Numbered from the stretch's first letter, positions 32,986-42,709 are shown. The stretch is 64,000 nt of DNA from Actinokineospora pegani (GCF_009745975.1 NZ_WHOL01000107.1:248001-312000); one strand, 5' to 3'. Numbers and translations are program-made. Notes: generated from the sequence alone by a model not told the origin.

Positions 32986-34778
32986 TCGCGGTCGTCCGCG
33001 GTGGCCTTGCGGCGGCGGGTGAGGACGAACGCGACCGCCCCGCCGAGCAGGACCGCGGCCCCGGCGACGACGGCCACGACGGTGCCGGTGTTCGACGGGG
33101 CTCCCCCGGCCAGGGGGGTGGCGGAGTAGTAGCCCCAGTAGGACTGCTGGTTCATGATGAACCCGTCCGGCTGCGGGGAGACGGTGAACTCGGCGAACCG
33201 GTCCTTGCGGTAGGCCTCGAGGGCGTTGTCGTAGGTCAGGATCGTCATGGGGGCCTGGTCGTAGAGGACCTCCTGCATGCGCTTGACGATCTCGGCGCGC
33301 TTGGCCGGGTCGAACTCGGCGGCCTGCTGGGCGTAGAGCCGGTCGTAGTCGGGGTCGCAGAAGAAGCTGTCGGGGGTGGCGCCCTTGCCGTCGGCGTTGG
33401 GCCGCGCCGCGCAGGTCTGCAGGGACAGGATGTAGTCGGGGTCGGGGTTGCCGTTCCACCCGGAGTAGACCAGGTCGAACGCGCCGCCGGTGGTGGCCTC
33501 GTTCAGGGCGTTGTCCGACACCGCCTGCAGGCTGGTGGCGATGCCGATGTCGCGCAGCCAGCCCTGGATGTACTGGGCGGACTGGGTGTCGAAGGTCTTC
33601 GAGGCGTGCAGCATGATCCGCAGGTCCAGCGGGCGGCCGCTGGCGGGGTCGACGCGCACGCCGTCGCCGCCCCTGGCGTACCCGGCGGCGTCGAGGGCGG
33701 TGTTGGCCGCGGCGAGGTCGAAGCGGCGGGCCTTGTCGGCGGGCGGGGTCCAGGCGTAGGTGGAGAACAGGGGCGGGATGTAGCCGCCGCCCTCGGTGGC
33801 GTACCCGCCGGAGACCTTGTCGACGAGGGTCTTGGTGTCGATGGCCTGGGCGATGGCCCGCCGCAGCCGCGCGTCGGCCAGGGCGGGGTGGCCGTCGCCG
33901 ATGGGCTGCCCGTCGGCGGTGGCGGCCCCGGGGTTCATGATCAGCTCGTTGAACCGCTTGCCCTTGGCGTTGTTGCGCTCGATGTCGGCGTCACCGGCGA
34001 GCGCGTCGAACTGGGTGGGGGTCAGCCCGTTGACCAGGTCGACCTCGCCGTTGCGCAGCGCCTGCACCGCGGCGTCGGAGTTCTTGTAGTAGACGAAGTC
34101 GATGCCCTCGACCTTCGGGGCGCCGCGCCAGTAGGACTTGTTGGCCCTGAGCCGGGTGTACTGCGACTCCTTGAACTCGGTGACGACGAACGGCCCGGAC
34201 CCGACCATGGGGAAGGCCGGTTCGGCGCCGACGTCGACCCCGGCCCACACGTGCTCGGGGACGATGGGGATGTCCAGTGCGGTCATGGTGGTCTGCGGGG
34301 TCTTGGTCTTGACGACCACGGTGCGCTCGTCGGGGGCGGTGACCGACTCCCAGTTGGCGGTGTAGCTGCCGTTGGCGGTGCGGGCCACCTCGTCGGTGAG
34401 CATGAGGTCGAACGTGAACGCCACGTCCTCGGCGGTGATGGGCTGCCCGTCGCTCCAGTTCGCGCCCTGGCGGATGGTGTAGGTCCAGGTCAGCTTGTCC
34501 TCGGCGGGCTCCCACCGCTCGGCGAGGCCGGGTTCGGGGGACATGTCCGCGGCCGAGGCGGTGTTGAGCTGCTCGAACACGGTGCGCAGGATGTCGGTGC
34601 CGGTCCGGGTGTAGCTCAGGAACGGGTTGAGCGAGTCGACCTCCTGGGTCACCGCGATCCGCAGGGTCGCCCCCCGCTCCTGCGCGCCCGCCGGGCCCGC
34701 CGCGCCGATGCCCGCCGACGCGGCCGCCACCAGCGCCACCGCTCCTAACGCCCACTGTCTCCCGCGCACGCGCCCCAC
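32982..34778 (-). CDS. ABC peptide-binding protein, C-terminally anchored
   Basis: A 598-aa family-5 solute-binding protein. Residues 1-32 are a Sec signal (LGAVALVAAASAGIGAAG, cleavage near AGA-QE); there is no lipobox Cys, so it is not a lipoprotein. The binding domain starts LRIAVTQEVDSLNPFLSY and contains ITAEDVAFTFDLMLTDEVA. The C-terminus has a transmembrane helix (TVVAVVAGAAVLLGGAVAFV, near 566-588) followed by RRRK, so the protein is held at the outer face by a C-terminal anchor. First gene of the importer operon, divergent from the M55 peptidase gene. Confidence 0.92.
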   Translation of the reverse strand: MGRVRGRQWALGAVALVAAASAGIGAAGPAGAQERGATLRIAVTQEVDSLNPFLSYTRTGTDILRTVFEQLNTASAADMSPEPGLAERWEPAEDKLTWTYTIRQGANWSDGQPITAEDVAFTFDLMLTDEVARTANGSYTANWESVTAPDERTVVVKTKTPQTTMTALDIPIVPEHVWAGVDVGAEPAFPMVGSGPFVVTEFKESQYTRLRANKSYWRGAPKVEGIDFVYYKNSDAAVQALRNGEVDLVNGLTPTQFDALAGDADIERNNAKGKRFNELIMNPGAATADGQPIGDGHPALADARLRRAIAQAIDTKTLVDKVSGGYATEGGGYIPPLFSTYAWTPPADKARRFDLAAANTALDAAGYARGGDGVRVDPASGRPLDLRIMLHASKTFDTQSAQYIQGWLRDIGIATSLQAVSDNALNEATTGGAFDLVYSGWNGNPDPDYILSLQTCAARPNADGKGATPDSFFCDPDYDRLYAQQAAEFDPAKRAEIVKRMQEVLYDQAPMTILTYDNALEAYRKDRFAEFTVSPQPDGFIMNQQSYWGYYSATPLAGGAPSNTGTVVAVVAGAAVLLGGAVAFVLTRRRKATADDRE

Positions 34779-34884
34779 CTCGGTCCCCTCGGTTCCCGCC
34801 CACTCGTGTGAGAAGTTGGCAAGAAAGAAACCACTCGCCGACCGCCGAAGTCAACGAGCGTCGCCGAGAAGTAACGTGGGTGCG

Positions 34885-35712
34885 GTGCGCATACTCATCT
34901 CAGCGGACATGGAGGGCGCGACCGGCGTCACCTGCACCGCCGACGTGGTCCCGCAAACCGAGCAGTGGCAGCGGTTCCGCCGGATGCTGACCGCCGACGT
35001 CAACGCCTGCGTGGCCGGGCTGTTCGACGGCGGGGCCACCGACGTGCTGGTCAACGAGGCCCACTCGGCCCAGCGCAACGCCCTGCTGGAGGACCTCGAC
35101 CCGCGCGCCAGGATGCTCACCGGCAGGCACAAGCCGCTGTCGATGATGCAGGGCGTGGACTCCGGGGTCGACGGGGTGGTGTTCCTGGGCTACCACACCG
35201 GGGCCGGGGCCGAGGGGGTGCTGGCCCACACCTACCTGGAGAACTCGATCACCGAGGTGCGCCTGGACGGGGTCGCGGCCTCGGAGGGCCGGTTGAACGC
35301 CGCGCTGGCCGCCGAGCACGGGGTGCCGGTGCTGCTGGTCACCGGCGACGACCTGACCTGCGCCGACGCGGGCGGGTACGCCCCGCGCGCCGGGCGGGTC
35401 GCGGTGAAGGAGTGCGTGTCGCGCTACGCCGCGGTCTGCAAGCCGCCCGCGGTGACCGGCCCGGAGATCGCCGCCGCGGCCCGCGCCGCGATGACCCACG
35501 CCGGGCGCGGCCACGGCGACGCCGCCGCGCACACCGTGGAGGTCGACTTCGACGCCACGCACCTGGCGGCCGCGGCGGCGCTGGTGCCGACCGTGGAACT
35601 CGCGGCGCCGCGCACGGTGCGCTACACAGCGGAGTCGATGACCGCGGCGATGGCGGCGTTCAAGGTGGTCACGGCCATCGCCGCGGGCGCCATCGACGGC
35701 ATCTACGGCTGA
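34885..35712 (+). CDS. M55-family D-aminopeptidase, DppA-like
   Basis: A 275-aa zinc aminopeptidase of family M55. All key residues of Bacillus DppA are present at nearly identical positions: Asp8 and Glu10 (ISADMEGATG), His60 (VNEAHSAQRN), His104 (LGYHTGAG), His115 (LAHTYLEN) and Glu134. Such enzymes cleave D-Ala-D-Ala and other D-peptides. It starts at GTG 34885, divergent from the dipeptide importer, which strongly suggests uptake and hydrolysis of D-amino-acid-containing peptides such as murein fragments. Followed at 14 bp by an M20 peptidase gene. Confidence 0.93.
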   Translation: MRILISADMEGATGVTCTADVVPQTEQWQRFRRMLTADVNACVAGLFDGGATDVLVNEAHSAQRNALLEDLDPRARMLTGRHKPLSMMQGVDSGVDGVVFLGYHTGAGAEGVLAHTYLENSITEVRLDGVAASEGRLNAALAAEHGVPVLLVTGDDLTCADAGGYAPRAGRVAVKECVSRYAAVCKPPAVTGPEIAAAARAAMTHAGRGHGDAAAHTVEVDFDATHLAAAAALVPTVELAAPRTVRYTAESMTAAMAAFKVVTAIAAGAIDGIYG

Positions 35713-35726
35713 GGGAGGGCGACGAC

Positions 35727-37049
35727 GTGGGCGAGGCAGTCGAGGAGTTGTGCGCGCGGCTGGTCCGGCTGGACACCACCAACCTGGGTGGGGGCGCGGG
35801 CAAGCCAGAGCGCCCGGCGGCGGAGCTGGTCGCGGGCCTGCTGACCGACGCGGGCATGGACCCGGTGCTGCTGGAGCGGGCACCGGGCCGGTCCAACGTG
35901 GTGGCCCGGTGGCGCGGGGCGGACCCGTCGCTGCCCGCGCTGCTGGTGCAGGCGCACCTGGACGTGGTCCCGGCGGACCCGGCCGAGTGGTCGGTGCACC
36001 CGTTCTCCGGGGAGATCCGCGACGGGTTCGTGTGGGGCCGCGGGTCGGTGGACATGAAGGACATGGCCGCCACGGTGTGCACGGTCGCGGCGCGGTGGGC
36101 CGCGGAGGGCCGGGGCCCGCGCCGCGACGTGGTGCTGGCGTTCGTGGCCGACGAGGAGGACGCCGGGGAGTTCGGCGCGCACTGGCTGGTCGAGCAGCAC
36201 CCGCACCTGTTCGAGGGGTGCGCGGCGGCGATCTCGGAGTCCGGAGCGTACACCGTGCACGCCACCTCGACCACCGGTGCCCCGGTGCGCCTGTACCCGG
36301 TGGGTACCGCCGAGCGCGGCACCGCGCACCTGCTGCTGACCGCGACCGGCCGGGCCGGGCACGGGTCGCGGCGCAACGACGAGAACGCGGTGGCGCGGCT
36401 GACGCACGCGCTGTCGCGGCTGGCCGACCACCAGTGGCCGGTGCACCTGATCCCGTCGGTGCGCGCCTACCTGGAGCGGGCGGGCGCGGCGCTGGGGGTG
36501 CCGGTCGACTTCGACGCGGGCGCCGAGGTCGACGTCGACGCCCTGGTCGCCGGGCTGGGCCGGGAGGCGGCGAAGGTCGTGGAGAACACCGTGCGCAACT
36601 CCACCCGGCCCACGGTGCTCTCGGCCGGGTACAAGGTCAACGTGATCCCGGGGGTGGCCCAGGCCCAGGTCGACACCCGGGTGCTGCCGGGCACCGAGGA
36701 CCACCTGCTCGCCGAGGTGGACCGGCTGCTGGGCCCGGGGATCTCCCGCCAGTTCGTCTCCCGCCAGCCGCCGGTGGAGTCGCGGGTCGACTCGCCGTGG
36801 TTCGACGCGATGGCCGCGGCGCTGCGCGCCCACGACCCGGCGGCGGTGGTGGTGCCGTACTGCATGGGCGGGGGCACCGACGCCAAGGCGTTCTCCCGGC
36901 TGGGCATCGAGTGCTTCGGGTTCGCGCCGCTGCTGCTGCCCCCGGGGTTCGACTACAAGGCGATGGCGCACGGGGTCGACGAGCGGGTGCCGGTGGAGGG
37001 CCTGCGGTTCGGGGTGGAGGTCCTCGACTCGTTCCTGTCGTCGGTGTAG
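35727..37049 (+). CDS. M20-family metallopeptidase
   Basis: A 440-aa M20 peptidase/deacylase. Zinc-binding motifs are LLVQAHLDVVPADPAEW (His, Asp near 73-75), WGRGSVDMKDMAA (bridging Asp near 106), FVADEEDAGEFG (catalytic Glu-Glu near 141) and the late His in MAHGVDERVP. A lid domain with GRAGHGSRRNDENAV sits between. It shares this layout with the paralogue at 59.5-60.9 kb. GTG 35727 follows a GGGAGGG site. It probably finishes peptides released by the M55 enzyme. Confidence 0.92.
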   Translation: MGEAVEELCARLVRLDTTNLGGGAGKPERPAAELVAGLLTDAGMDPVLLERAPGRSNVVARWRGADPSLPALLVQAHLDVVPADPAEWSVHPFSGEIRDGFVWGRGSVDMKDMAATVCTVAARWAAEGRGPRRDVVLAFVADEEDAGEFGAHWLVEQHPHLFEGCAAAISESGAYTVHATSTTGAPVRLYPVGTAERGTAHLLLTATGRAGHGSRRNDENAVARLTHALSRLADHQWPVHLIPSVRAYLERAGAALGVPVDFDAGAEVDVDALVAGLGREAAKVVENTVRNSTRPTVLSAGYKVNVIPGVAQAQVDTRVLPGTEDHLLAEVDRLLGPGISRQFVSRQPPVESRVDSPWFDAMAAALRAHDPAAVVVPYCMGGGTDAKAFSRLGIECFGFAPLLLPPGFDYKAMAHGVDERVPVEGLRFGVEVLDSFLSSV

Positions 37050-37314
37050 GCCACCACGGCGCACCCGGTTTCGGACGGGGTTCGGTGTCCTGATCGGCGC
37101 AATCGCCGCACCTCGCACTGCTCCGTTGCGTGATCGGACTGACCTGTGGGTCACCGCGACGCCCTCCCCCACCCCGGTGGTGTCACCCGATCGGTGTTAA
37201 CGCCGGAGAGTGAACAAGGGATCTAGTGGATGACCAGGGCGAGCGGGCCTGCCTTCGCTAGAGTTGACCTTCGTTCGGCGGGCGCAGGCCCGCGGGTCGG
37301 GCGCGGACCAGGGG

Positions 37315-38058
37315 GTGCGGGTGGACCGCGGGGGATGGTGGCGGCGCGGCGTGGCCGCCCTGGGTGTGGCGGGCGGGCTGCTGCTGTGCGCCCCGGGCTG
37401 GGCGGTGGCCGACCCGGAGGACCACGAGCTGGTGTTCTGCCTGGCGCCCCACCAGCAGCGGCCGCTGCGCGAGGCGGCGGTGGCCCTGGGCGCCGACCGG
37501 GGCAAGGTGGCCGACCTGGCGGCGTGGCGCAAGTCCGACGCCGAGGCCTTCGACCAGGCCTGCACCGCCCTGTACGAGGCCAACAAGGTCCCCTCGCCGG
37601 ACACCCTCGACCAGTTGCTGCCGTTCCTGACCGGCCTGTTCGGCGCGGTGACGACCTACGCGGCCACCGCGTGGCAGACCAGGGTCACCGCGGGCCGGGC
37701 CGAGCGCGACGCGCTGGGCCGGGAGGCCACGGAGTTCCACGACGCCGTGGTCGAGCACGTGACGGTGTTCGACAGCGACGGCAAGCGCGTGGAGGCCGCC
37801 CGCACCGCGTTGACCGCCCGGCTGCTGCGCGTGGTGGGCGATCACCCGTCGTGGCCCTCGGCGCAGGCGGCGCTGGAGGCGGTCACCACCGGCCCGCTCT
37901 CGGCCGACGCCCTGGCCAGGGCCACCGACCAGGCCGCGGTGGCCACGCACGCCCAGCGGCTGCTGGTGGCCACCCACCGGGTCGCGGGCGCCCTGGCCAC
38001 CCCGGGCCGCCCGCACCGGGCGCTGCGCCGCGACGGCACCGCGGAGGCCACCGGGTGA
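37315..38058 (+). CDS. Exported/membrane protein of an ATPase module
   Basis: A 247-aa protein not assigned to any family. It starts with an Arg-rich N-region and a signal-like helix (GVAALGVAGGLLLCAPGWAVA), then a soluble part beginning DPEDHELVFCLAP. A second hydrophobic stretch near residues 101-120 (LLPFLTGLFGAVTTYAATAW) may span the membrane, with a helical, Arg/Ala-rich domain after it. A TTG at 37264 is an alternative start. The stop overlaps the next gene's start (GTGA), so it belongs with the two ATPases. A partner or sensor of those ATPases is the simplest guess. Confidence 0.6.
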   Translation: MRVDRGGWWRRGVAALGVAGGLLLCAPGWAVADPEDHELVFCLAPHQQRPLREAAVALGADRGKVADLAAWRKSDAEAFDQACTALYEANKVPSPDTLDQLLPFLTGLFGAVTTYAATAWQTRVTAGRAERDALGREATEFHDAVVEHVTVFDSDGKRVEAARTALTARLLRVVGDHPSWPSAQAALEAVTTGPLSADALARATDQAAVATHAQRLLVATHRVAGALATPGRPHRALRRDGTAEATG

Positions 38059-39002
38059 GCGGCGCGGGCGACGCGGCGCGCAGGCCACCGGCGACACCGT
38101 TCCTGGTGCCGCGCTTCGAGCACGTGCCGATGCGCCCGCTGCGCCCGTTCGACCACCCCGAGCAGGACGGGTTCTACGTCGACGTGTGCGGGTCCACCGC
38201 CGCGTTCGCCTCGGCCATGTCGGCCTTCGGCGACTTCGGCGAGCTGGTCGAGGGCGGGTACGTGCTGGTGGCCGGGGAGTCCGGGTGCGGCAAGACCGCC
38301 ATGGTCAACCGGTTGGCCGAGCGGGTGCGCGCGGGTCTGGCCCGGCACAACCTGCGGGCGGGGGTGGTGGACATGACCGCGGTGCTCGAGGACCAGGAGC
38401 GGTCGGTGGACCAGCGCATGCTGCGGGTGTGCCACCGCCTGCTGCCGCTGCTGCGCAAGGCCGACCTGCTGCGCCAGGGCGCGGAGGCGCTGTGGGACCG
38501 CTACGACGACCCGCGGCTGATCTTCCCGGAGCTCGACACCGCGTTGGAGCCGGGCACCGCGGCGGTGGTGCTGCTGCCCAGCCCCGGCGACCTCAAACTC
38601 GAGGTGGTCCGCTACGCCAAGACGCTCTCGAGCAGGCGGGTGGTGTTCCTGGCCGAGTCGTCGATGCTGGGCGACCGGGTGGTCGACATCGAGCAGGAGC
38701 TGGAGGACTTCCGCCCCGCGGTGGTGGTGGAGATGCGCACGCTCACCGCCGAGGACGTCGACCGTTTCGTCACCGACCGGCTGGGCAGGCACCCGGGGGT
38801 GTTCCCCGGCATCACCCGCGAGGGGTTGCGGAGGTTGTCCATAATGTGCCCGTCGGTGAAGACCCTGCAGCGCACAGCGCACGGCACGTACAAGATGGTG
38901 CTGGAGGGGGACGGCGACCCGGTGGGAGGGCGCGCGGTGGACGACGAGGACTTCCGCCGTTACCAGGCCGAGCAGTTGCGCCGGGGCGGGGGCAGGTCGT
39001 GA
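38055..39002 (+). CDS. AAA-like P-loop ATPase (module component 1)
   Basis: A 315-aa P-loop NTPase with Walker A LVAGESGCGKTAM at about residues 72-84 and helical downstream text (RVCHRLLPLLRKADLL). The strand RRVVFLAESSM near 200 occupies the sensor-1 position. I see no standard Walker B DE pair; VVVEMRTLTAEDVDRFVTDRL fits an AAA lid entrance. The N-terminus lacks signal or membrane segments. It resembles STAND/AAA ATP-binding proteins used in signalling or defence, but no effector domain is visible. GTGA overlaps on both sides couple it to its neighbours. Confidence 0.65.
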   Translation: MSGAGDAARRPPATPFLVPRFEHVPMRPLRPFDHPEQDGFYVDVCGSTAAFASAMSAFGDFGELVEGGYVLVAGESGCGKTAMVNRLAERVRAGLARHNLRAGVVDMTAVLEDQERSVDQRMLRVCHRLLPLLRKADLLRQGAEALWDRYDDPRLIFPELDTALEPGTAAVVLLPSPGDLKLEVVRYAKTLSSRRVVFLAESSMLGDRVVDIEQELEDFRPAVVVEMRTLTAEDVDRFVTDRLGRHPGVFPGITREGLRRLSIMCPSVKTLQRTAHGTYKMVLEGDGDPVGGRAVDDEDFRRYQAEQLRRGGGRS

Positions 39003-41257
39003 CCGGGCGCGCGCCGCGGCGGCGCAACCCGTTCGCGGACATGGCCGTGGCGAACGTGTCGGTGATCGACGGCGACCCGGACTCCGCGGAGATCACCGTG
39101 ACCACCGACGCGATGCGCACCGCGTTCTCCTTCCTCGACGACTACCTCGACGCCCGCGAGGACGCCGAGGACACCGACCGCGACCCCGGCGGCACCGTCA
39201 TCGCCCTGCTCGGCGACTACGGCCTGGGCAAGACGCACATGTCGGTGCGCATGGTCGCCCGCGCCCGCGCCCGCCTGGGCAACCCGCGCTCGGCGATGTA
39301 CCTCGACGCCGCGGCCGCGGACTTCCTGTCGCTGTACAAGCGGTTCATGACCGCCCTGGGCCCGGCGGGGGTGGTGGCCCAGGTCAACGACTACTACGCC
39401 GACAAGGTCGCCGCGGCGCTGGAGCCATCGGGGCTGACCAAGGACGACGTGCGGGCGCTGACCGGCGCCCACGCCCAGGGCTCGGCCGACGACGTGCGCT
39501 GGCGCGACATCGCCAAGGAGTTGGGGCTGCTGGAGTCGGTGCTGCTGCGCCAGGTCCGCCAGACCCTGGCCGGGGTGACCGCGAACGAGGACTTCGCCGC
39601 GGCGTTGACGCTGCTGCTGCGCCCGGGGTTCGGCGACGCGGTGTGGAACTGGCTGATGGGTGGGCGCCCGGACCCGATCCTGGTCGACCGCGGGGTCACC
39701 AAGACCATCGACGACGACCTGGTGGCGTTGGAGGCGCTGCGGGTGTTCGCGCTGCTGCTCGGCGGCCGCGACCACCGGTTCGTGCTGGTCATCGACGAGC
39801 TGGACAAGATCTTCTCCGCCCAGCACGCCCCGGGGCACGCGGAGATGGCCGAGTTCCAGGAGTTGCTGCAGGTGGCGACGAAAGCGGGGGCGTGCCTGGT
39901 GCTGGGCGGGCTGCCGGAGGTGTGGGCGGCCCTGTCGGGGCCGGTGCGGGCCCGCATCCCGCACCCGGTGCGGTTGTCGGGGTTGACCGAGCAGGAGATC
40001 ACTGACTTCATCCTGCGCACCCAGGAGGCCACGCTGGGTGTGCGCACCCTCGACCCGTTCACCCCGCCGGTGGTGCGCACGATCCGCATGGTCACCCGCG
40101 GCAACCCGCGTGAGGTGATCCGCCTGTGCCACCGGGCGTTCCGGCTGGCCGACGACCGCCGCCGGGAGACCGGGGCGCCGGTGCCGGTGGACGACGCCCT
40201 GCTGCACCAGGCCAACACCGACCTGGTGGGGCAGCCCTCCGGCGACGACATCCGCGACCAGATCGCCCGGGTGCTCACCGGCGGGGGCTGGGACCACTCG
40301 CGGGACCGGATGCTGGGGGCCCGCTCGGACTCCAACGTCGACTTCTGGGTGCGGTTCCCGCGCAGGCAGTCCGGGTGCGCCCTGGTGCTGACCCCGGCGC
40401 TGCTGGTGGAGGCCGACGTCGACGCCGCGGTGGGCCGGATCATCGCCATCCGCGGGGTGGAACCGCACGCGGTGGTGCTGCCGGTGATCACCGGGACCCC
40501 GCCGGACATCGCGGTGGCCCGGGTCCGCGAGCAACTGGGCTACGAGCCGGTGCTGTACCGGCAGGCCACGTTCGTCGACGACCTGGTGACCGCGGTGGAG
40601 ACGGCGATGGCGCGGCTGCCCGAACTCGACACCGGGGACCCGGTGGCGCAGGTGCTCACCCAGACCGACCAGATCATCCGCCGCATGTCGACCATGCACC
40701 GCGACCTGGTCGAGCAGATGCAGCACAACATCGAACGGGTCGAGACCGCGGTGACCCGGGTGCCGCCGCCCGCGCCGCCCGCGGTGGAGGACGACGCCCC
40801 CGGGGGCGGGCTGCCGCAGGAGGTGGCGGGCCTGTTCACCGCCGCGGTGGCGGCCCTGTCCGCCCTGACCACCCTGGACCCGGAGGTGGTCAGGGCGTTC
40901 GACGCGGGCGACTACGAGGCGGCCGAACCCGCCCTGGCCATCGTCGAGCACCCCGACGTGGTCGCCGCGGCGGGCACCGGGCGCCTGCTCATCGACGTGG
41001 TGCACCGCTTCGAGACCGCCGTGGCCACCTGGTTCGACCGCCACCCCGGCGCCGCGGACACCGCCGCCCGCCTGGCACTGGAGGGCATCTGCAACGTCTA
41101 CGACGGCCTCGCCGAGTACCTGCCGACGTTCCGGCTGGTGCCGTTGGCGCGGGTGCCGGGGCGCCCGGACGACGCGCTGGCCCGGGTGGAGGACGCCCTG
41201 GGCAACCTGTCGTTCCGGGTGCGCCGCCAGGTGCTGCGCTCGGTCGGCGTGCGTTGA
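38999..41257 (+). CDS. Large AAA-like ATPase (module component 2)
   Basis: A 752-aa ATPase. Walker A is ALLGDYGLGKTHMSVRM at about residues 68-84, Walker B HRFVLVIDELDKIFSAQ near 260-276, followed by a sensor-like segment (GACLVLGGLPEVWAAL) and an Arg-rich lid (VTRGNPREVIRLCHRAF), an ORC/Cdc6-like arrangement. Residues 430-520 look like a Rossmann-type domain (CALVLTPALLVEADVDAAV, then HAVVLPVITGTPPD). The C-terminal 200 residues are helical with an Ala/Pro linker. Start GTG 38999 overlaps the upstream stop. I do not recognise the family; the module may be a stress- or phage-response machine. Confidence 0.65.
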   Translation: MTGRAPRRRNPFADMAVANVSVIDGDPDSAEITVTTDAMRTAFSFLDDYLDAREDAEDTDRDPGGTVIALLGDYGLGKTHMSVRMVARARARLGNPRSAMYLDAAAADFLSLYKRFMTALGPAGVVAQVNDYYADKVAAALEPSGLTKDDVRALTGAHAQGSADDVRWRDIAKELGLLESVLLRQVRQTLAGVTANEDFAAALTLLLRPGFGDAVWNWLMGGRPDPILVDRGVTKTIDDDLVALEALRVFALLLGGRDHRFVLVIDELDKIFSAQHAPGHAEMAEFQELLQVATKAGACLVLGGLPEVWAALSGPVRARIPHPVRLSGLTEQEITDFILRTQEATLGVRTLDPFTPPVVRTIRMVTRGNPREVIRLCHRAFRLADDRRRETGAPVPVDDALLHQANTDLVGQPSGDDIRDQIARVLTGGGWDHSRDRMLGARSDSNVDFWVRFPRRQSGCALVLTPALLVEADVDAAVGRIIAIRGVEPHAVVLPVITGTPPDIAVARVREQLGYEPVLYRQATFVDDLVTAVETAMARLPELDTGDPVAQVLTQTDQIIRRMSTMHRDLVEQMQHNIERVETAVTRVPPPAPPAVEDDAPGGGLPQEVAGLFTAAVAALSALTTLDPEVVRAFDAGDYEAAEPALAIVEHPDVVAAAGTGRLLIDVVHRFETAVATWFDRHPGAADTAARLALEGICNVYDGLAEYLPTFRLVPLARVPGRPDDALARVEDALGNLSFRVRRQVLRSVGVR

Positions 41258-41767
41258 TCCAGTGCGCTAGGTCTCGCAGGCGGCGACGTCGCGCCCGGTC
41301 GGGCCGCCGCCCTGAGCGACACCGGACAGGGGTTCGGGCTCGCCGCGCAGCCGTGCCCGAGCCGGTTGACGCCCTTCGCCCTCGGCCAGCGCGTACCGGT
41401 GTGGGCCTGGACGAATGCAAGGCCGAACGCCCCGGACGGGACTCCCGCAGGGCGGCCATGGTCAGCTCCAGCGCGGCGAGCGGCCCGCTCGCCGGCAGCG
41501 GCTCCACCTCACGACGGCGGGTCCACCGGCAGGGGCCTGCCCGGTCCCGCGACGGGTTCGTCCGGGATGGCCGCCATGACCGCGGGCCTGGCGGCCGCGA
41601 CGCCGACACCCGCCTGCTCGGGCACGCCCTGATCCTCAGCCCGGGCCGGGGCGCCTCCCGCGTCCCCGGCACCGGTCGTCCTCGCGCCGGAACCCGCGCG
41701 AGTGCTCGGCTCGCCTGCCGCACGGCCCTGGCCGACCACCCCGGGCCCCGCGACGCGCCACCGGGGG
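41258..41767. other. 510-bp gap, possibly decayed coding sequence
   Basis: No convincing gene. Reading the minus strand, protein-like patches occur in two frames: VMAAIPDEPVAGPGRPLPVD near 41525-41590, and LAALELTMAALRESRPG near 41435-41490. They could be pieces of a gene lost by frameshifts. Neither has a start signal or actinomycete third-position bias over a useful length. No terminator hairpin is evident between the convergent neighbours. Confidence 0.3.
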
Positions 41768-42709
41768 TCAGCCGCCCAGGCCGGTGAGGTCGGTGGCGAG
41801 GGCGGCGAGCCGGTCGTCGGCGGTGGCCACGAGGCGCTGGGCGAGGGTGACCCCGACCAGGTAGCGGCGGGCGGGCAGCCGCCGGTAGTAGACCGCCCCG
41901 TTCTCCACGTCGAGGACCAGGCGGGTCAGCCGCCCGCGCAGGGCGCCGCTGGTGGCCCGGTTGAGCTCGTTGGCCAGCGGCCCCAGCTCGGCGCCGAGCT
42001 CGGTGTAGAACGCGCGCCGCTGGGCGGCGGGGGCGTGCGGGGACAACGCGGCGACGGCGTCGGCGCCGAGGCAGTCGACGGTGGTCTCCTGCCCGCCCGA
42101 CCAGTAGGACACCAGGTGCAGCCCGGCGGGGTCGACCTCGGCGCGCAGCAGGGCGGGGATGTCGGCGTCGCCGGGGTGGGCCAGCGGGCGGGTGGGGTTG
42201 TGCTCGGGGTCGGGCACGGTGTCGAAGGACCCGTAGTTGGGGGCGGGCAACCCCTCGAACCCGCGCAACCGGGTGGCCAGCTCGGCCACCGCCCGGTCCC
42301 CGGCGTCGACCGCGGCCCGCCCGGCGGTCACCGACATCACCCCGACCACGTCGTCGCCGGGGCGCACGGTGTCGCAGAACAGGGCGTTGGCCTCGGTGGA
42401 GACCACGGTGCGGATCAGCCGCCCGGTCCGCACCCGCTGCAACCGCCGGTCCAGGCCGCGCGCGGCGGTGGTGACCTGCCTGCCCAGCCGCTCCACCGCG
42501 TCGCGGCGGCTGCCCCCGGCCAGGGCCCCGGGCGGGTCGTCGAACCGGTCCAGGGCGAACACCAGGGCGCCACCGCTGAAGTGGGCGAGGAAGTCCAGGT
42601 CCGCCGCGGCGGCCATGGTCGCCCGGAACTCCGCCCGCACCCCCACCGCGGCGGCGGGCACGTGTTCGGGGGTGTGCTCGCGCGGGTCAGGTCTGGGGGA
42701 TGTCGACAT
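41768..42709 (-). CDS. Hypothetical protein coupled to FxsT-like gene
   Basis: A 313-aa protein of unknown family. It is mixed alpha/beta without signal or membrane segments. Notable stretches are AHFSGGALVFALDRFDDPPG (near residue 42), VVSTEANALFCDTVRPGDDVV, and YWSGGQETTVDCLGADAV. The ATG lies 23 bp inside the end of the NB-ARC/TPR gene in another frame, so it is translationally coupled. Position makes it an accessory part of the FxSxx-COOH locus, but I cannot assign an activity. Confidence 0.6.
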   Translation of the reverse strand: MSTSPRPDPREHTPEHVPAAAVGVRAEFRATMAAAADLDFLAHFSGGALVFALDRFDDPPGALAGGSRRDAVERLGRQVTTAARGLDRRLQRVRTGRLIRTVVSTEANALFCDTVRPGDDVVGVMSVTAGRAAVDAGDRAVAELATRLRGFEGLPAPNYGSFDTVPDPEHNPTRPLAHPGDADIPALLRAEVDPAGLHLVSYWSGGQETTVDCLGADAVAALSPHAPAAQRRAFYTELGAELGPLANELNRATSGALRGRLTRLVLDVENGAVYYRRLPARRYLVGVTLAQRLVATADDRLAALATDLTGLGG

